A stretch of 64,000 nt of DNA, taken from contig NZ_KB899975.1 in NCBI RefSeq assembly GCF_000378485.1, positions 54,636-118,635 of the forward strand, written 5' to 3'. The position numbers and the translations under genes are program-made. Of the stretch, positions 61,639-64,000 are shown one piece after another. Source of the DNA: Flavobacterium rivuli WB 3.3-2 = DSM 21788. Lineage in GTDB: Bacteria > Bacteroidota > Bacteroidia > Flavobacteriales > Flavobacteriaceae. The notes under the pieces are model-generated. The model had not been told where the DNA came from. It did not search any database and saw only the letters and a list, made by a program, of their open reading frames with translations. Position 1 is the stretch's first letter. Each line of letters begins with the position of its first letter.

Positions 61639-62199
61639 TTATTGGGGTTTTAGCATGGTAAAAAGGTTGGGGTAATGGGTAACAAAGCCGTCTTCATCTA
61701 CATCAATATCAGCAGAAAAGTTACCGGCGGCATTTTCAAAATTATATTTAAATGCATTTAGTTGGGTGTACCGCTGCACATCTTCGCGTATTTCGTTAGT
61801 AAGTATATCAAAATACAATACGCTAACCTGTTCGGTTTGGTTTTCAGAAAATTTCACCCCTTTAACAACAAGCGAATTGGTAAATGGCGTAAGCGAAATA
61901 TCTACAAACAGGCATTCGCCGAATTGACGAAAAAGTGTACCGGTAGCATCTGTCCAGTGGCCGGAAGCGTGGCGAGTAAAATTATAAAAATGTTCTTTTA
62001 CACCAACGGTAAAATGAATCTCAATTTCGCGTACGGTCCAGTCAAGATTCAGTGTAAGTATATATTCAGCATACACGGCTCTAAGACCTGCCCAGCCTTC
62101 TATCTCGCTGCGCACTATAATGCCGGTTTCCAGAAAATTGACATTGCAATGCTCTTCGGTATCATATTCTAAACCTTCCCACACAATGCTCTTTTGCAT
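61639..62199 (-). CDS. Putative glycolipid-binding (DUF1089-like) protein
   Basis: The 186-residue product starts SIVWEGLEYDTEEHCNV and has WAGLRAVYAEYILTLNLDWTVREI and DISLTPFTNSLVV, as in the DUF1089 family named for putative glycolipid binding. The ligand is not known. It is the first gene of a two-gene unit. Confidence 0.85.
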   Translation of the reverse strand: MQKSIVWEGLEYDTEEHCNVNFLETGIIVRSEIEGWAGLRAVYAEYILTLNLDWTVREIEIHFTVGVKEHFYNFTRHASGHWTDATGTLFRQFGECLFVDISLTPFTNSLVVKGVKFSENQTEQVSVLYFDILTNEIREDVQRYTQLNAFKYNFENAAGNFSADIDVDEDGFVTHYPNLFTMLKPQ

Positions 62200-62389
62200 A
62201 TCCTGAATTTTACATGCAATTTAGCGAAATTTCTTTCACGCAAAGAGAAGATTTAAGAAAGCTTTGGCGAAGAAATTTGATGATTTTTCATCACGAAATT
62301 AAAGAATTTTACCACAAAGGACACAGGGTTTATACACTGAGTTCACTAAGTTGAATGTAAACACTTCGCTTTAAGAGACACATAGCTGT

Positions 62390-62433
62390 CTAAAAATAAA
62401 ATAGCCTCTGCAATGACTACTGCAAAGGCTATT
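62390..62433 (-). terminator. Terminator of the metallopeptidase gene
   Basis: AATAGCCTCTGCA (62400-62412) pairs with TGCAAAGGCTATT (62421-62433) with one mismatch; on the minus strand a T-rich run follows. Confidence 0.8.
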
Positions 62434-62438
62434 CTATT

Positions 62439-62466
62439 CTGAAAACTGTGACTGCGACTGAAAACT
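62439..62466 (+). repeat. Dispersed GACTG-type repeat, copy next to the metallopeptidase gene end
   Basis: CTGAAAACTGTGACTGCGAC then TGAAAACT. It matches the copy at 36999-37026 with two base changes and again lies directly at the 3' end of a minus-strand gene. Confidence 0.82.
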
Positions 62467-63563
62467 TATCGACTTCTCACATACCCCACTTTAGCACCGC
62501 TGTTATCTACCAAGGCACCACCATTTGCAATGTATACTTTGTTGGCATCCCTGTCAGAAAACATAATGCTGTACCCCTGCTTGTCCGATTTATAAAGGCT
62601 GGCAATTAGGTAAACATTGTTATTTTCTACCTGCACAAGGTTACCCTTTTTAGTAAGGTAATATTTTCCGGATGGGTCGGCATCAAAGTGCGCTTCAGAA
62701 GTAACATTAACCGAATTAATACTTTGGTGAATATTAGCAGTCCGCGAAGTTGCATTGTTTGTGGTTACCGCAACAGTACGCGCCGGTGCCGGGCGGGGCA
62801 CAGGCCTTCTTACAACGGTTCTTTGTGCCACAACTTTATTAGGAGTAGTGGCCGGTGTACGCACCGTTGCATTTTGCACAACAGGGCGCTGGTTAACAAC
62901 CGGTTTACTTACCACAGGTATTGGCGCAACATAAGGTTTAATAGTCGTTTTTTCTGCAACGGCCGTAGTGGCAGATGCCGGACCTGCGTTGTTCCATCCT
63001 GTAGCTATAAAGGCCAGGCGGTCTTTTTTAGGCGGATGGGTATGCGAACCTTTTAACGATGCTATAAGCGACATTACTGCCTGGGCTTCCTCAAGCGATG
63101 CGCCCATTTTGTGCAGTACAAATCCGCTAAACTCGTCGGCATCAAGTTCTGTTTGCGGGCGGCTGCCCACATTATCGAGCGTATGCCCGTTAAGGTGGTG
63201 GCCTATTTCGTGTGCAAAAATGCTGATGGCGGCCCAGTTGCTCCCCGTGCGTTCATTAATTTTGTTCATGTACTCCGGGTTATACAGTATGTAGCGCTTG
63301 CTGTTAAGCATAACCGCGGCGGCATTAGGCACATTGGCGGCACGCAACTCAAAGTTTGCCTTAAGGCCAATAACCGACATGATATTTTTTACCACATTCC
63401 GGGCAGATGCTCCAGCTTCAAAAGCAGTAATATCGCCCTTAATGTCTTCGCCATAGTAACTGCACATGTGCGTGTACCGTGCCGACCCAAATTGTTTTTG
63501 TGCCACAGCAGGCACCATGCAGCACAAAGCTGCGGCAAGGATGCAGAGTTTAATGCTTCTCAT
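62466..63563 (-). CDS. Exported M48-like zinc metallopeptidase with Pro/Val-rich linker
   Basis: The 365-residue product has a signal peptide (about 1-21) and a zincin site HEIGHHLNGH (118-127) with Glu139 and Asp143 in ELDADEFSG as M48-like third ligand region. A low-complexity Pro/Val/Thr/Arg-rich linker (about 210-275) is followed by a C-terminal beta domain with GKYYLTKKGNLVQVENNNVY. The substrate is unknown. The linker suggests a surface or periplasmic tether. Confidence 0.88.
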   Translation of the reverse strand: MRSIKLCILAAALCCMVPAVAQKQFGSARYTHMCSYYGEDIKGDITAFEAGASARNVVKNIMSVIGLKANFELRAANVPNAAAVMLNSKRYILYNPEYMNKINERTGSNWAAISIFAHEIGHHLNGHTLDNVGSRPQTELDADEFSGFVLHKMGASLEEAQAVMSLIASLKGSHTHPPKKDRLAFIATGWNNAGPASATTAVAEKTTIKPYVAPIPVVSKPVVNQRPVVQNATVRTPATTPNKVVAQRTVVRRPVPRPAPARTVAVTTNNATSRTANIHQSINSVNVTSEAHFDADPSGKYYLTKKGNLVQVENNNVYLIASLYKSDKQGYSIMFSDRDANKVYIANGGALVDNSGAKVGYVRSR

Positions 63564-63684
63564 AATTAACTGATACGCGAATAAGGCTCACGTATAATTA
63601 ATTAACGCAAAGGGTAGGCCAAAAAGTATTTTGATTAAGGTATGAACTTAAGTTTTAACAGTTAAACTACAACTTAGTTTGCAT

Positions 63685-64000
63685 CTACCATTTTACGATC
63701 TTTAATGCCACTATTATTGCAAGCACTGCAATACCCAGTACAAATATAATTTTGCCATGTGCCCTGTCAGACGCAGTATAGGTATAAACACGTGCGCCAT
63801 TAGGCAATGTTTTTTGGGCTGTCCATAGTACATAACCTGTAGTGATGCCAAATAAACCGCCAAGAAAGGCACATATATAACCAAACACGATCCAGCCGGT
63901 ATGGTTTTGTTCGGGTTTGGCAAGTTCGGCAATGTGTTCATTGCGCATAGCGTTAATTTGCTGCTGGCTAAGCTCCTGCCCTCTTTCGGCAAGCAGGTGC
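63685..64000 (-). CDS. Membrane protein, N-terminus cut by the window edge
   Basis: The frame is open to the last base, adding at least 17 residues (HLLAERGQELSQQQINA) before the first visible Met. Two membrane helices follow (WIVFGYICAFLGGLFGITTG and a final IIFVLGIAVLAIIVALKI). The family is not recognised. Its true length is unknown. Confidence 0.75.
   Translation of the reverse strand, partial: HLLAERGQELSQQQINAMRNEHIAELAKPEQNHTGWIVFGYICAFLGGLFGITTGYVLWTAQKTLPNGARVYTYTASDRAHGKIIFVLGIAVLAIIVALKIVKW

Noticed and set aside
62200..62400. Possible small gene or element in the gap before the metallopeptidase end
   Set aside because: Only degenerate A-rich sequence resembling a scattered intergenic repeat was seen; no frame with a start and plausible product.

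Overview
The window looks like chromosome of a low-GC member of the Bacteroidota, most likely Flavobacteriaceae (Flavobacterium-like). The signs are two type IX secretion (T9SS) C-terminal sorting domains, Bacteroidota-type promoter elements (TAnnTTTG), scarce Shine-Dalgarno sequences, a TonB-dependent receptor, an ECF sigma/anti-sigma pair and GH92, DUF6526 and START-like family genes. No rRNA, CRISPR array, intact insertion sequence or prophage was seen. There is one tRNA (Met, CAT), with CCA not encoded.

Region 1 (1-2.7 kb): the end of a repetitive T9SS adhesin, a decayed AraC-family regulator and a cysteine desulfurase. Region 2 (2.7-20.6 kb) is the most coherent block: about 17 minus-strand genes devoted to molybdenum hydroxylases. 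It holds two separate enzymes of the xanthine oxidase superfamily. One is a three-subunit PaoABC-like enzyme with no export signals (2770-6527). The other is an Ior-type enzyme with a Tat signal and a di-heme cytochrome c partner (14539-17903). Between them lies nearly the whole molybdenum cofactor pathway: moaA, a moaC-mog fusion, moaD, moaE, a moeB-rhodanese fusion, moeA, a MocA-like cytidylyltransferase and XdhC. A TauE/SafE permease and a small exported protein sit inside the block, and a TonB-dependent receptor lies upstream. The desulfurase next door could supply sulfur for the cofactor.

Region 3 (21.3-33.3 kb) is mostly housekeeping: tRNA-Met, a START-like protein, an aminotransferase IV, YqgE, HU, Fmt, RecQ, ornithine aminotransferase and an Smr-domain protein, mixed with small hypothetical proteins. 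One exported protein (30177-30986) carries a JAMM-like metal-binding signature. Region 4 (33.4-39.8 kb) holds an ECF sigma factor overlapping a gene for a fusion of anti-sigma-like segment, TonB-plug-like segments and a von Willebrand A domain. It also holds a beta-propeller-like protein, PPK2 and a leucine-rich repeat protein.

Region 5 (40.1-56.8 kb) is secreted or cell-surface: a 2,708-residue T9SS protein that appears to join a PhoD-like and a PhoX-like phosphatase through four LamG-like domains, two tandem di-heme peroxidases, a tyrosine phosphatase lipoprotein, a Nudix hydrolase and a GH92 mannosidase. Region 6 (57-64 kb) is a mix: YceI, two highly disordered small proteins, DUF6526, YdeI-like, HAD, an orphan gene, an ABC ATPase remnant, NTF2-like, a glycolipid-binding-domain protein, an exported zinc metallopeptidase and a membrane protein cut by the window edge. 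A short repeat built on GACTGC/GACTGG units occurs three times in intergenic DNA.
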